Positions 1-13,044 of a DNA stretch of 64,000 nucleotides are shown here, one piece after another. Each line of letters opens with the position of its first letter. The stretch's first letter is position 1. The position numbers and the translations under genes were made by a program. The notes under the pieces are model-generated. The model was not told the origin of the DNA and did not search any database. It saw only the letters and a list, made by a program, of their open reading frames with translations. Source of the stretch: Tetradesmus obliquus (lineage: Eukaryota > Chlorophyta > Chlorophyceae > Sphaeropleales > Scenedesmaceae); NCBI GenBank assembly GCA_030272155.1, contig CP126205.1, positions 2,096,501 to 2,160,500 of the forward strand, read 5' to 3'.

Positions 1-559
1 GATGGGCGAGCTACTTGCTTTTGAGTATCTATGAACATATCAAAAGACGCTTAGCCTGCTAGGAGGCCCCCGGCAATAGCCCCGACAAGGCTTTCCGACC
101 AAAAGCCACAGACCCTCCAACTCGGCTTTGCATCTCACCGTGCAAGCATGTAAAAGCCTATTGCTACCTTAAATGTAAGTTCAGGCCTGCTTTGAACCAG
201 TATCTAGCGGCAAGGCTCAGTCTTCTGCTCTCCGGACTTCCTCTCTTTGCACACTTCGCTGCCGTAGCACCCAAACGCCTGTTCACACAAACATAGTCAT
301 GTTCAGCTCCACTGCACCAGCAATCGGAGCAAGGCAGCGGGGTGTTGCGCCTGCTAAGACCTCGTTGTAATGTCCATAGTGTGAAGGACGTGCATTCGCT
401 TTGATCGGACGAGTGCAAACTACAGTCGGTGTTTGAAGTCTTTTAGTCCTGGTCTGTTCACCGACAGCCCCTGATCTGCTGCAGCAGGGCGTTTGTCGTG
501 GCTTGTTTTGTTTGCTGTTTCATCCAATATTTTATATTTGTACCACACATCCTTGGAAG
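1..559. other. No gene recognised at left edge
   Basis: Open frames here are short, start at non-ATG codons and match nothing I know. The right part presumably holds the 5' UTR and promoter of the small gene starting at 560. Confidence 0.4.
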
Positions 560-1058
560 ATGCCTTTCGCCTCCACGTTCGGCTTTGCAGTGGGGGTGGG
601 CATCACCTGCTTCAAGAATGGCCTGCAGTATCTTCCAGCGTACAGGTGCGCTGCAGCGAGCTGCCTGTGCTCAAAGTGACAGGCTCGCGTATCAGGGGCT
701 GCCAGCAGCGGCTACCGGGCTGCGCAGGACGGCTGCTGTACAGGAGCTACAGCAGCAGCTGCTGTCTTGATGCAGCATGCCCATAACAGAGCAACGTCTG
801 CCAGCAGTGGGACCATCAGCTGCTAACCCAGCAAACACATAGCAGTCAGCGCACTGGCGCTGGCTGTTCCGCTCCTGTTCCACCTTGCCCACCTCACACT
901 GGATGTCTTCTGCTGCTGCTTGCAGGAAGCCGTGGGAGCACGTGATTGCAGGCACAGCAACAGCGTACTTGTTCCAGTGGATTGTGGACCAAGAGGAGTC
1001 GCTAGTGAAGCAGATTGAGGACCACTACTCGCGCATGTCAGAGCAAAAGCAGCAATGA
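560..1058 (+). CDS. Small 72-aa protein, two exons, function unknown
   Basis: I join exon 1 (560-645) to exon 2 (926-1058). The donor is TACAG|GTGCGC and the acceptor GCTTGCAG|GAAGCC, and the phases close exactly (86 + 133 nt, 73 codons with the stop). The protein begins MPFASTFGFAVGVGI, has a hydrophobic Gly-rich N-terminus, then the conserved-looking block KPWEHVIAGTATAYLF, then a charged tail ending in SRMSEQKQQ. Size and hydrophobic pattern resemble small accessory subunits of mitochondrial membrane complexes, but I do not recognise a family. Each exon is too short to stand out as an open frame. The ATG at 560 is the only in-frame ATG giving a sensible N-terminus. The exon join is seen in the sequence; the mitochondrial idea is inference. 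Confidence 0.6.
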
Positions 1059-2307
1059 CGGCAGCAGCAGCAGCAGTCACAGCTGCTGGCCACTGTGGTG
1101 TTCCCCAGGCTCTAGAGGCAGTGGCAACAGCTTCGCCACGGAGAGCGCGGCGAAAAGCTGCAGCAAAGTGATTGGTGGCACGTTCGCGCCTGTTCACTTT
1201 GGTTGGCGCGCTGCTGGCTGGCCATGGGCCTTGCAACAGCGCTTGCCGTACTTGCTGCTGCAACTGTGGCAGCAGCAGCAGCACGCGCTGTGTTCAGCTG
1301 AGGCAGTTTTTTTGCAGCCGCAGCACTCGTTGTTTGTGCAGCCTCAAAGCGGCAGGGGGCTTGACGGCAGCACTCACAGCGCCTACTAGCAGGCAGTCCT
1401 TGCATCACGTGCTAGCGCCAAGGGGTTTAATTGCCCAGGCTAGGGGAGCAGCTCAGCTTGTCCTGGCTTATAACAGCCCGAGTTGCAGCTGCACTGGCAG
1501 GGTGTAGAAGCAGGTTTTGTACGGCTTATGGCAGGAGCCTTGTTTGGTGTCTGTCGTCGTTCCACCAGCTGCCAGAGTTCTAGCTACAGCTGAGACATCG
1601 GCTTTCTCTAACACAGGACAGGAAATATGGCATGGCAGCCACGTGTATGGTTTACTATGGTGGTGTGGTCGTAGGCTAGGGGTTGATAAGTTGGTGGCAG
1701 TTGCTGGCATTACAGGTCAGCTTGATCATCGGGCACTAACGTACATTTTGTGTACCATTAGGGTGGAGTGCAAGAGCTTTGTAATTGAGCTATTGTTCAC
1801 TGTGTTCATGCCATCACGGCAGGATATGGGCCATCTTTCCAAAAGGTTTGCGTGCAGGTATAAGATGGTTGCTGTTGGTTGGTGTCAAGGATCACTGAGG
1901 ATTGAAACGGTTGGGGAATAGGACTTCAAAGCGGTGTACAGCCTGTGAGTAAGTCCGCAGGTCGCGGACTTACCCACATTGAATGGGGGTTACACAGCAA
2001 CTTGCTTGAATGTAGTAGCAGATACAGCGGACCAACCAACAGTTGCTGCAGCCGCCTAGCGCTACGCTGCATCAAACATAGAGCACAAGTCCTCCTGCAG
2101 AGAGCCTTCATCACTAAAGTGGTGTGAGTCAGAAACTTCCGTTGGCAGGCAAAAGGCATGATGACGCTGGCACTTGGAGCTGCGTCCCAGCTAGTGGTGC
2201 CTGCTGATCAGTCTCACTGCAGCAATCGTTGTACTGTTACCATAACTCGGCGCGTTTGAAACATGCCTGCCATAACCATCAAAGCTGTGCCAGGTTTGCG
2301 CACCACT
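1059..2307. other. Intergenic, no gene recognised
   Basis: The stretch must hold the 3' end of the plus-strand small gene and, facing it, the 3' UTR of the minus-strand DUF89 gene. CAG/CTG runs keep long frames open on both strands (for example 1517-1921 +), but none has ATG context, domain or splice sites that persuade me. Confidence 0.35.
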
Positions 2308-2588
2308 TCAGTTTAGCGCCGCATTCTGCTGCAAGCTCTTCACAGTCCCCGCCGCATCAAACTTGCACACCACATCATACAGGCGCCCTCCCAGGCATGC
2401 TGCAACCTCTGGATGTTTCACCATGCCAAGCTTCAAGCTGTCTACTGTGAACTTTGCCCTGAGGTTTGTCTCTATGGCGCGCCCCATGCCTTCTAGCACC
2501 AGCAGGTCTGCATCTGCTGCCTCGGCTGCTAGCTCAGCAGACACCTGGCAGCAGCAGCAGTGTCAGCAGCAGCGGCAGCGGCAGCAGC

Positions 2589-2647
<59 letters not shown>

Positions 2648-5600
2648 ATTCAACAAAACATGTGACAAACTAAACAAGGACGGGACCAGCACCATGCTAG
2701 GAAGCCACAGCAGCAGGTTTTCAACAGCAGTGCTGTGCTCACAGCCGCATCCCTGCAATCGAGCTTTCAAAACAACTTGGAGGATGACTACTACCAGCAG
2801 CTAGCAGCTGCCGGAACCAGCATCCCGGCAGCTACGCAGTCTGCGTGAAAGCGAAATGCGCACAATAATCAAGCTGAAGCAACGCAGCACAGTAGTTCAG
2901 CGCACCTCCCGCAAGTCGATAACAGGCAGGTCGTTGCCGCTGTTCATCACCCGCAGCTGGCCACTGCCCCAGGCCTGACCCAGCAGCGCATCTTGCGCTG
3001 CTGCTGCCGCCACCAGCGGCGCAAGCTCTGCTGCTGTTATGTCGTTGATGGTGGCGCCGTTGTTGGCTGCCAGAATCACCTGAAAGCAAAACACAGAAGC
3101 AGCTAAGTTGAATGTGAACAGTAGACGATTCTCTGTTTGCCCTGTTTTGGCAGCATTCAGCCTGCGGGGAAACTGCATCATCGATAGTCACAAGGCCTGA
3201 CTCTCCTAGGGCTGCTTGAACCTTGCTGCAGAACACGAATCACAGCAGAGCTGCACACCTGCGTGCCCAGTTTTGAGAGCTCCCGGGCAAAAGGCAGCAT
3301 GCCCAGCAGCACATCTTCCCCGGCGTTGCCAACATACAGCTTACACAGTGCATACTGATCCCTGACACTATTTGAAACTTCTTGAAAGTTTCCGCACCTG
3401 TGTGCAAAGTTTTGTGAGCTCCCGTGCAAAAGGCAGCATGCCCAGCAGCACATCCGCCCCGGCGTTGTCCACAAACACCCCTCCCGATACCAGGCTACCT
3501 CAGCACGGGCACAAGCCGCTGCGCTGAAGTTGCTGCAGCAACAGCTGCAACAGCAGAGTGCCCTGCTGGGAATCTGCATCATGCCTGATGCAGGGCTTGT
3601 TTTGATGGGGTGCTGCTATCACGCCTTCAGAAGTTCAGCAACCAAAAACCCAGCAGCGCACCTGCGTGCTCATTTTGGTGAGCTCCCATGAAAACGGCAG
3701 CATGCCCAGCAGCACATCCGCCCCCGCATTGTCCACAAACAGCTCACATAGTACAGAGTGATCCCTATTAGATTGCAATCTTCCGCACCTGCGTGCCCAG
3801 CTTGGTGAGCTCCCGCGCAAAAGGCAGCATGCCCAGCAGCACATCTGCGCCCGCATTGTCCACAAACAGCAGCGCCTTGCGGTACGGCTGCGCCCGGAAG
3901 CGGTCCAGCACTGCATCTAGATCATCCACCACCTGCACATGTAGTTTGTTGCAGCACAACACAAGATGTGCATTAAGCACAACGAAACAGACGCTGTGAG
4001 AGGGAGTAGAACTGCAGTTAAGTCATCATCCACCATCAGCGCAGAGCTGGTCCAGCAAAAAAGCAGAGCGGCATGAGCTGCGCAGTGGACGCAGTTGAGC
4101 ATGCAGAACAGTGTTGTCCACAAACAGCAGCGCCTTGCGGTAGGGCTGCAGCCGGAAGCGGTCCAGTACGACATCCAAGGCATCCACCACCTGCCCATTG
4201 CACGTAGGTTTTCGGTTTTGGTTTGAGCTTGCCGAAGAGCGCATAACAAGACGGCAAATCAGCACATTGTGCAAATGTAAAGCGCCAGAGATGCCGCAGG
4301 AACAATGCTACAACACTTGAAGCTGCTGCTGGCGCAGTTGCACACTGCAAGCCGCAACGGTACTCAGCCCCATTCTTTGCCGCTGGCAGACCAGATGATC
4401 AACAATCCCCCAGGCCTACTGCTGGCGCTGCCTCGCACACTGCTTGTCAGTTCTCTAGCTGGCTGTCAGACCCTACACCTAGACTGCATATCCGCTTTTA
4501 GCAGAAATTCCAAACCCTACACCCTCACCCAGGGCCGTGGCAGCAGCTGTTCCAGTGCACAGTGGAAGCCAGCACCTTGGCCCGACAAGGGCTGAGTGCG
4601 ACACATATACTTAACCACAAGTCAAACACAGCCAAAAACTGCACATCCATATGAAATTGCAGACTTGAAATGCACTCTCTCACCCAGGGCCGTGGCAGCA
4701 GCTGTTCCAGTGCGCAGTGGAAGCCGGCACCTTGGCCCGACAAGGGCTGAGTACGACACATCTATCTAACCAAAAGTCAAACACAGCCACAAACTGCATA
4801 TCCATATGAAATTGCAGAACTCAAATGCAGTCTCTCACCCAGGGACGTGGCAGCAGCTGCTCAAGTGCGCAGTGGAAGCCAGCCCCTTGGCCCGACTCGT
4901 AGCGATGTGCTGACGCAGCAGCGCCCAGGTCAAAGATGTTGCCTGCAAACACGCCTCGCAGCGCTGCATTCAGCGCTGCTGTTGCATTCGGCTGCTGGTC
5001 CAGCATCTGCAGCACCTGCATGGCAGGAGGGTGGTAGCACAACAGGGGAAAAGGTGCGGCAATGTGCAGGTCGCTGACAGCGCAGCAGGGGCTGCAATGC
5101 ATGTGCAACATTCACTTACGGGGTAGATGTGACAGTTACCAGGCGGCTGGCAGCCCACACTACACAACTGCCAACATAGAAGATAGATCTACGTCGAGTG
5201 AGCGACACACTTGCCAGCATGGTTGCCAGACAAGCACCATGAAGATTGACACGGGCTTTGAAACTGTTGCAGAAACACCCTCAACCAGTGCATGCAGCAA
5301 GTCAACATCAGTAATGCATGCCCTGCTTGCGTGCTTGAAACGTGATGCTGCCTGCTGCCTGCCGTCCTGCAACCCAAGACTTGCAGGCCAACACAAATAA
5401 CACACACCTGCGGCAGCAGCTGCAGTGCTGCCTCGTCCTCTGTCTGCTTCACTGCCTTAAAGATGTCCACAAAGCCAGCGTTGTGCAAGCACTGCTCCCT
5501 GCAATTTACACAAGCACACACACCAGCAGCACTGTCAGCGCTTGATGGCTCCATTTGATTGGTAGTTGAAGCGGGAACGCAGGCGCGGGGGCGGCTTGCA

Positions 5601-6419
5601 GTTGCAGGGACGCAGCTGTGTGTGCACCTCACTGGTTGAAATTGAGATAACACCCTTATCAGCTGCGCAGCACTGCTAGCAACAAAGTGCCCTGCGTCAT
5701 CTGCTGCTCTGGCCAAGCTGCTGACAAAAGTCAACATAATGACATGCTGAGCTGTCAGGCCGACAGTGCACAGCCAGCCCACACCACACCTGACGTGGCA
5801 CAGGCTTGCGCAGCTGACAGGCTGTGCCCTGAACCCTTGCAGCTCCTGCCTAGGGTTTGCCAGCAGGGCATCCAGTGCTGCTGCAAAGTCTGCCGCAAAC
5901 TGCTCAGCCCTGGCCTGGCAACAGGCAGGGTGGGACACATCGAGGCAGGGCAAACAACAGATGGAAGGACAGCACAGCCAGCAGTGTTACAGACTCAAAT
6001 ATCTAACCAATGAGCGGGTATGAGCGCTGGTGTGAGATACTTTTGAAAGCTTGCAGGAGCACCTGATGTAACTCACTGGGGCGGCAAGCTCAAAGATACA
6101 CGATTTCACATTATCAGATGCTTGTTGCGGCTGGTCTCTGCATGTGCTGCTACTGCTAGTGGACACGAAGCCTGTCTGAACATCCTACCTCGCGCTCCGA
6201 TGCAGGGATTGACTCATCTCTTTGTGCATGTGACTTGAAGGTGGGCAGGCTCTTGCGGAACACCTCAATCCAGTGGCTGAACTCCACTGGCTGCTGAGGA
6301 TCCCTGAGGTGCAGGGTTCAAACAAAACAGTATATTCAATACGCATGCGCATGATTGGGAGAGATCCAGCTGCTTGAACATGCCTTGTGAGCTGAGCAGG
6401 CATGTCCTGCTGCTGCTGG

Positions 6420-6468
<49 letters not shown>

Positions 6469-6608
6469 CCTGCTGCTGCTGGCCACATGACTGACCTGCT
6501 GCAGTTGCTGTAGTATTCGAAAGTACCGGCCTTGTAAGTGGATGGTTCTGCCAGCAAAGGGAACGGTGCTAGCGCCACTTTACAGCTGGTGGGCGTTTGC
6601 ACTGCCAT
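2308..6608 (-). CDS. DUF89 damage-control phosphatase (plant At2g17340 type)
   Basis: Eight exons, 5' to 3': 6608-6496, 6303-6189, 5914-5790, 5498-5408, 5015-4839, 3932-3789, 3079-2906, 2544-2308; phases close to 391 aa. The family (ARMT1/PANK4 C-terminal DUF89) holds metal-dependent phosphatases thought to hydrolyse damaged phospho-metabolites such as oxidised 4'-phosphopantetheine. The protein runs colinear with the plant homologue: APFPLLAEPSTY near residue 15, SHWIEVFRKSLPTFK (about 45-60), ARAEQFAADF (77), FAGNIFDLG (about 170), then the metal/active-site blocks FVDNAGADVLLGMLPFARE (about 230-248), AANNGATIND (about 260) and NSGNDLPVIDL (about 300). C-terminal LEGMGRAIETN and KHPEVAACLGGRLYD complete the domain. 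The start is the first ATG in frame. Introns 5 and 6 contain partial copies of exons 5 and 6. Orthology is confident; the substrate is inference from the family. Confidence 0.93.
2598..2646 (-). repeat. CTG microsatellite upstream of exon 8 acceptor
   Basis: About 16 CAG units on the plus strand, so CTG on the sense strand of the DUF89 gene. A further CTG-rich stretch runs to the 3' splice site of exon 8 at 2544. Confidence 0.9.
3245..3745 (-). repeat. Three 3'-half copies of DUF89 exon 6
   Basis: Copies near 3258-3340, 3405-3480 and 3660-3745 repeat the last third of exon 6 (DNAGADVLLGMLPF...TQV) together with the 5' splice site. They have drifted (GNAGEDV in one, SWELTKMSTQ in another). 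All lie downstream of the intact exon and none has the 5' half or an acceptor. Confidence 0.85.
4117..4190 (-). repeat. 5'-half copy of DUF89 exon 6
   Basis: Reads VVDALDVVLDRF...LFVDN, then diverges where the real exon would continue. It keeps a usable acceptor (TGGGCAG|GTGGTGG) and lies upstream of the intact exon. Confidence 0.85.
4525..4760 (-). repeat. Two 3'-half copies of DUF89 exon 5
   Basis: Tandem units of about 155-160 bp repeat the exon end (GAGFHCALEQLLPRPW), the donor and the first part of the intron. With the intact exon at 4839-5015 there are three such ends in a row. Confidence 0.88.
6415..6475 (-). repeat. CTG/CAG microsatellite in DUF89 intron 1
   Basis: About 16 CTG units on the plus strand, slightly interrupted. 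On the gene's sense strand this is CAG and lies in the donor half of intron 1, an exception to the CTG-at-acceptor pattern. Confidence 0.85.
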
Positions 6609-7564
6609 CACGCGCCAGGCGTAGACTCGATTCTTCAACAATACGATCTCAGCCCGCGAGCGCTTGAGTCAACGTCAAAAGGAGTAAGGTTGACACTTGA
6701 ACGCCGCAATTGGGCAAGGGAAGTTCGACGCGAGTGCCATGGACCAAGCTGTTACAGTGTGACAGTCACACCACCCAACCTTGGTTTTGCAGACACCACT
6801 GTACTGCACACAGGCACAAAGTGTTATTGAGACATGTGAATGTTCTCAGTGAGCCTAATGACCTTCCCAGGTGCTTGCCCCTTGACGACATAGTCCTCAG
6901 AGTAAGGCTTCATACTGCCAGCATGCCACACTTGCAGCAACACACCTGCAGCCTGACAACATACACCTGGCTGAGAATGTTTATTACGCAGAAAAATCCA
7001 TCATTATCTGCTTGATTTGCTGTATTGCTTGGTCCCGCTACAGCCCACGCAGCATCTGCAGGTTATGGCTGAACTAGTGACCAGCCTGCAGTTGCTGGCG
7101 ACCCGGGCTGTGGGCTACCAGCCAACCTGACCACATTCAAGAACCCTGATGAATGATGTTAGCTGCATTGAAGTGTCGTGTGTTAGTGTAAAACAAACAA
7201 CATCCGCACCATGGCCACCCACAGTGTGCCGTACCCATTCAACTGTATGACTGCATGTCACTATGACTCGGTGACAAGACATCGTGGATCTACTTCAATT
7301 GAAGGTAGTCTTATGCTCGTCTGTCAGACGTATCATGTACACGGCAAGCCTAGAGCGAATTGCAATCCGACTGCTGTGTTGACAACAACGCACACAGGCC
7401 AATTGCTGCTTTTTTGATTGAATTGCTGATGTACATAGCGATCTCGATCTTGGTATTGCCAATTGCTTACTCGAACTTGCTCCAGGCTGACTAGGCAACA
7501 AACTGCTGCTTGCCCGGGAACGAGTCCTGGCGTAGTCGTGGATACCCACGCCTGCTTAGACGGC
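6609..7564. promoter_or_regulatory. Divergent intergenic region, DUF89 and BTB genes
   Basis: About 950 bp lie between the minus-strand start at 6608 and the plus-strand start at 7565, so both promoters and 5' UTRs must be here. I see no convincing TATA box or other named element. Short frames inside look like chance. Confidence 0.4.
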
Positions 7565-10500
7565 ATGGAAGAGCGCACGTACGGTGAAGGCTTTGGAAGT
7601 GGCTTCTCCCGCTTTCAGGACCGGTCTGGCTCTGGAGGTGAGGTGGACCCTTGGATTCCTGCTGCCTGGCCCATCAGCAGAAGAGATGCAGCTGGTCTTA
7701 TAGCAGCCACCAGCACAATTGCAGCTGCAACTGGTGTACGTCAGCTGGGGTTTTCTTCCTGGTTTACAACCTGCACACAGCGGGACCATCTGCAGCCATA
7801 TGCTGCGCTATTGTCGCCACATCGCCACCTGCTACCCAGTTGCCTCACACATCCAACACTCACTCACCATCAGCCTGCTATGTATCATTTGCCACACACA
7901 TGCACAGACTTCTGTGACGTGACAGTCACCACCTCCTCTGGCGATTGGAGGCTGCATAGCCTGCTGCTGGCTAGCCGCAGTGAGTTCTTCTACAGGGCGC
8001 TTGCAGGAGAGTTCACTGAGAGCCGCAGCAAAGTCATTGAGCTGCATCTGGAGAAGAGTGAAGCGGTGAGTTGACCAAACTTTGCTAGGAGCTGTCGCCA
8101 TCAATATTGGTTCATGCAGGAAGGACAATAGCCTTTCCAATCAGGTGCTTGGTTGTACTTGCAAGGATAGCGGCTGTGAGTGCAGGATGCTCTGCCAACT
8201 CTGGCTGGTAGCAATTGTGGTGTTGCCGATGGCTGTGCCACTACAATCTGCTCTTTCCTGCAGGTATGGCCGCTGCTGGTTGACTACTTTTACAAAGACA
8301 GCATCACAGTCAACGAAGGCAACGCGCTGGCGCTGCTGTCATTGTCAAGGCAGCTGCTGGTGTCCAGCGTGGACGCCTATTGCCTCGAGTTCATCGGGCA
8401 GCACCTGCACACCTCCAATTGCATTCGGTACTTGCGCAAGGCAGTGAAGCACAACATCAGCGACATACAGCAGCAGTGCGTGGCGCTGGCAGCACAAGGT
8501 ACGCCACAGCAATGCTGGCAGCAGATTCATATAGAATGCAATGCTTTGTGCTTGATGCGAGTGGGCTGGTCCATCGTGGTACTGCACATGCCATACAACG
8601 TTGTGACAAGCCTTGTGGCACCTGCATGTTGCTGCAATGGCGGTGCCACGTGCTTGAGGATCTGCTGAGATGTGCTGGATGCTGTTGTGTGCTGCGCTTT
8701 TAGTGTGATATGTGTACTGCGTTCTGTGCGTTTTGCAGGCTTTCACGTATTGTTCTGCTTGCTTATCTGTGAAATATGGTCGATGCTCTCGTGTGCTGCA
8801 GTTCAAACATGTGCTGTGCGCTGTGCAGGCTTCCAATTCTTGCACTGCTTGCAGATCTGTATCTAAGCGATATGCTTGATGCTCTCGTGGCCTGCAGTTT
8901 AAACATGTGCTGTGCGCTGTGCGCTGTGCAGGCTTTCACTTTTTGTATGACCATGACGTGTCAGGGCTGCCAGCTGCAGTGGTGCTGGAGATCCTGCGCC
9001 ACCCGGTGAGGCGCAGCACACATGTGTCATAACAATCGTTATAACATCCATCCCAACAATTAATGTGTCAAGGTTGTAACAGAGAGTCGACGGCACCACC
9101 TTGTCTGAGCAGCCCAGTGCTAGTCGATGGTTTGCGCACGTTGGGGAGGCGTGTTTGGCAGCAGGACAGCTAAAGCTGCACTATGCCGATGTGCACAGAA
9201 GTGATGTACCAGTAGTGTTTCTGTTGCGCCTGTTGTCCTGCAGGAGCTGCTGGTGCACTGTGAGCAGCAGGTGCTGCGCTTTGTGATGAGCTACCTGCAC
9301 CAGGCTGATGTGCACAGATGTGTGACGTAGCGATGCCTTTCTGGTGTGCCTGCCGGTCATCCTGCAGGGGATGCTGGTGCACTATGAGCAGCAGGTGCTA
9401 TGCTTCATGATGAGCTACCTGTCCAGCACATATGTTTAACAGCAATTGTGTTGTGTTGTTGTTGTTGTTGTTCTGTTGCACAAATGTGCCGCTCATCCTG
9501 CAGGAGCTGCTGGTACACTGTGAGCAGCAGGTGCTGCGCTTTGTGATGAGCTACCTGTCCAGCACAGAGGTGGAGCCACACGATGCAGCAGCCATCTGGG
9601 GAGAGGTGAGCAGCCACACCAGTTGAGGGGGGGAGGGGAGGGGGGCAGGGGTTGTTACAGAACCAGTGGTTTGCATTGTGATGAGCTACCTGTCCAGCAC
9701 AGAGGTGGAGCCACACGAGGCGGCAGCCATCTGGGGAGAGGTGAGCAACTGCAGCGCAACTGCAGCGGTGGCAGCAGCAGCAGCAGCATCAGCAACAACC
9801 ATCATCTGAAGAGAGGGGAGCAGCCACTTGGCAGGCAGGCGTGGTTGCAGCGCCAGTGTTGCTGTGGTGTGCTGCACAGCAACTACCAGAGCAGCAGCAG
9901 CAGCAGCCTCCTCTTGCAGATGGTCCAGGGTAACACGAAATGTCATGAGGTTGAAGTCTTCATGCAAAGTTCATGCGTGTGCAAACGCAACCTATGCTGC
10001 AAGAGTTACTGGCCCTGATTACGCTTTTGGCCAAACGCACCAGGTGTCAAATGTTGCGTCAACTACCCTCCAGATACGCTGCAGGAACGCATCCTTCACC
10101 TGGACAGCAAATTGCACCCACAAGCATTTGGCCGTCACGATGTTGACCTGTCACGTCATATTGTCACTGACATGTCACATCGTTACATTTGACCGCAGGT
10201 GCGCTTCCTCTACCTCGACAACAAGCTGCTCAGCAGCTAGTCTCACCACCATTGTCAATATCTTGTTTCTTTTGACGTGTCTCGTTGTCATTAACGTGTT
10301 ACTGTTGACCCACAGGTGCGCTTCCTCTACCTAAACAACAAGCTGCTCAGCAGCTTCCCTCACCATCAAAGCTGATCTGTCACGCTGTCATTATCTTGTT
10401 ATTTATGACATGTCTCATTGTCATGATCTTATTAAATTTGACCTGCAGGTGCGCTTCCTCTACCTGGACAACAAGCTGTTGAGCAGCCTGTCTCACCACC

Positions 10501-13011
10501 CGCAGCTGCCCTCGCAGCTGCTGCTGGCAGGAGCCATGGGCAACAAACTGTACCCACAAGCATCTGGCCCTCATGACGTCGACCTGTCATCTTGTTATCA
10601 ACTTGTCACATTTGTTATATCAACTGCAGGTGCGCTTCCTCTACCTGGACAACAAGCTGTTCAGCAGCCTCTCTCACCACCCGCAGCTGCCCTCGCAGCT
10701 GCTGCTGGCAGGAGCCATGGGCCGGCTGGCCTCTATGGACGAGCCAGCAGCAGCAGCAGCAGGCCTGCAGCCGCCGCCGCGGCCCACCTACTGCTGTGAT
10801 GGGCGCTACGGGCTGCCGGGCGGCAGCAGGACGCTCACACTGGCACTGGAAGACATCTGGACACATGTAGGTGCAGAAATCCCATGATTGTGTTGCATAC
10901 CCACTGCTGTTTCATAGGGTGCTATTCATGAAGCGGCAATTGTACTAAGTGTAATTGCCGCTATTGGCTGCCGGGCGGCAGCAGGACGCTAACACTGGCG
11001 CTGGAAGACATTGGGACACGCGTGAGCAAGGCAGCACACCGACCACCTGTTACTTTACTGATACTTATTGCCATAAGTAACTGCTGCAATGGGCGTTATG
11101 GTTGGCGGGCGGCAGCAGGACGCTCACGCTAGCGCTGGAGGACATCTGGACACACATGAGCAAGGCAGCACACTGACCACCTGTTACTTTACTGACGCTT
11201 GTCGTCAGAAGCAACTGATGCAATGGGTGGTATGTGAGAGGATAGTTACATGCACATATGTGGGTCCTGGCACCAGCTGATGCTATCGGCTGCCGGGTGG
11301 TAGCAGGACGCTCACACTGGCTCTGGAAGACATCTGGACACACGTGGGTGCATTGTTATATTGTCGATGTGTACCTGAGCCTTACATCAGCAAGGCCCTA
11401 CTGATGTAAACAATTGTTTTGGCTTCAAATAACTTGTCTTTTTTGAACTTTGAGGAAATGCGGCAACATGTGGGTGGCAGCAGGACGCTTACGCTGGCAC
11501 TGGAAGACATCTGGACACACGTGGGTGCTTCAGGCTTTGAAAACTGCTGGGAAACGGCAACTGGCTACCTGTTGCCATACGCTGGTGTGATTTGTAATGC
11601 TGCTGCTTCTTCAGGTAGTGCCGCTGTTCAGTGTACGTGTATCTGCCGTGTCTGAGGGCCGTGAGCACCATTATACACACATCTTGGACCAACAAGCCTG
11701 ACCCAACCCTCGAATAGGTCCTGAAAAATGGCGTGCTGACTGTTTTGTGTTGCTGTGCATCAATCTGTGGCTGCTGCAGGTCGTGTGCTGTGCAGCGTGC
11801 GTGTTTCTGGCGTGTCTGAAGGCCAGCCCAAGCACTGTTCCTTGCACATCCCAATGTGCATGCACCCACCCTACATGCTCTCATCCGTAATTGTGGTTGC
11901 TGCCGCAGGTAGCGCCACTGTGCAGCGTGCGTGTCTCTGGCGTGTCTGAGGGCCAGCCGGAGCACGTGCTCAGCGCAGACCCTGACGCCTGGTTTGAGAC
12001 GGATGAGAGCAGCGAGCCCATGCCGTGGGTGCAGGTGGTGCTGCCGGCCAACGTGCGCGTGGTGCGGCTCACAAAGTGAGTACAGATCTACACAGGGGTG
12101 CTTGATTGTATCGAATGGTTGTGTTGGCGCATGGAGTTAACCAAAGCAACAGCAACGTCGGCCTCACTTGCTTCTGTTAGGGAGAAGAAGCACTGTAATG
12201 TAGCAGCACCGCTTTCAGACACGGAGGCCGCCGCACGTGGTCTCGGCACCTGCACAAGCGCCTTGTTGCTTACTTGCCTGCTCACCCACTTGCCATTTAT
12301 GGTGTGATGTTTCCCACAGGTATGTGTTCAGGCACGGCCACAGGCGCTGTTGCTTCACATACTGAGTTCAGCCATGGCACGGCTCACGTTTACGCGCATG
12401 CACTCTGTTGTTGCCGCAGGCATGTGTTCAGCCACGGCCACCGGCGCAGCGGCTACTTCCGCAAGCGCAGTTTTGCTTCGCAGACATGTGTCCAGCCGAG
12501 GCACATTGCTAACTTTCCCGTGCATGCTGTTGTTTCCTGTACATTTTGCAGGTATGTGTTCAGCCACGGCCACCGGCGCAGCGGCTACTTCCGCATGCGC
12601 AACTGGCAGACGCTGACGGCAGCAGACGCTGCAGGGCCCTTCAGCAAGCTCATGGCGAGGTGAGGAATTTACAGGAAACTGCCCAGCAGAAGCAATTGGT
12701 ACTGAGATTGCAGTGCCTCAACATGCGTGTATGTGCCATGGCAGCTTCAATGATACTCATTCTGATGGTGAGTGCAAGTGTACGCTTCAGCAGTGCATTT
12801 TAAGCAAATATTGTTGTAGTCTCTCAACGCGCATAGGCCAGGGTTGATTCAACAGTCGGCTTGCAAGTTAAGGGCATATAGGGGCCGGCTGCTGGCACGT
12901 TTGAGCAACTGCCTTACCACATTTCCGGGGCATGTGTTCCCTTACGCTTGGTCAGTAAACCGCATCCCAAATCAGGCACTGCAAGACCAACTGCTTGGCT
13001 ATTGCTGCTGC

Positions 13012-13044
<33 letters not shown>

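Noticed and set aside
2598-2646. Poly-Gln protein coding region at 2363-2665 (+)
   Set aside because: The plus-strand frame is the antisense of a DUF89 intron and last exon; the minus strand carries clear homology.
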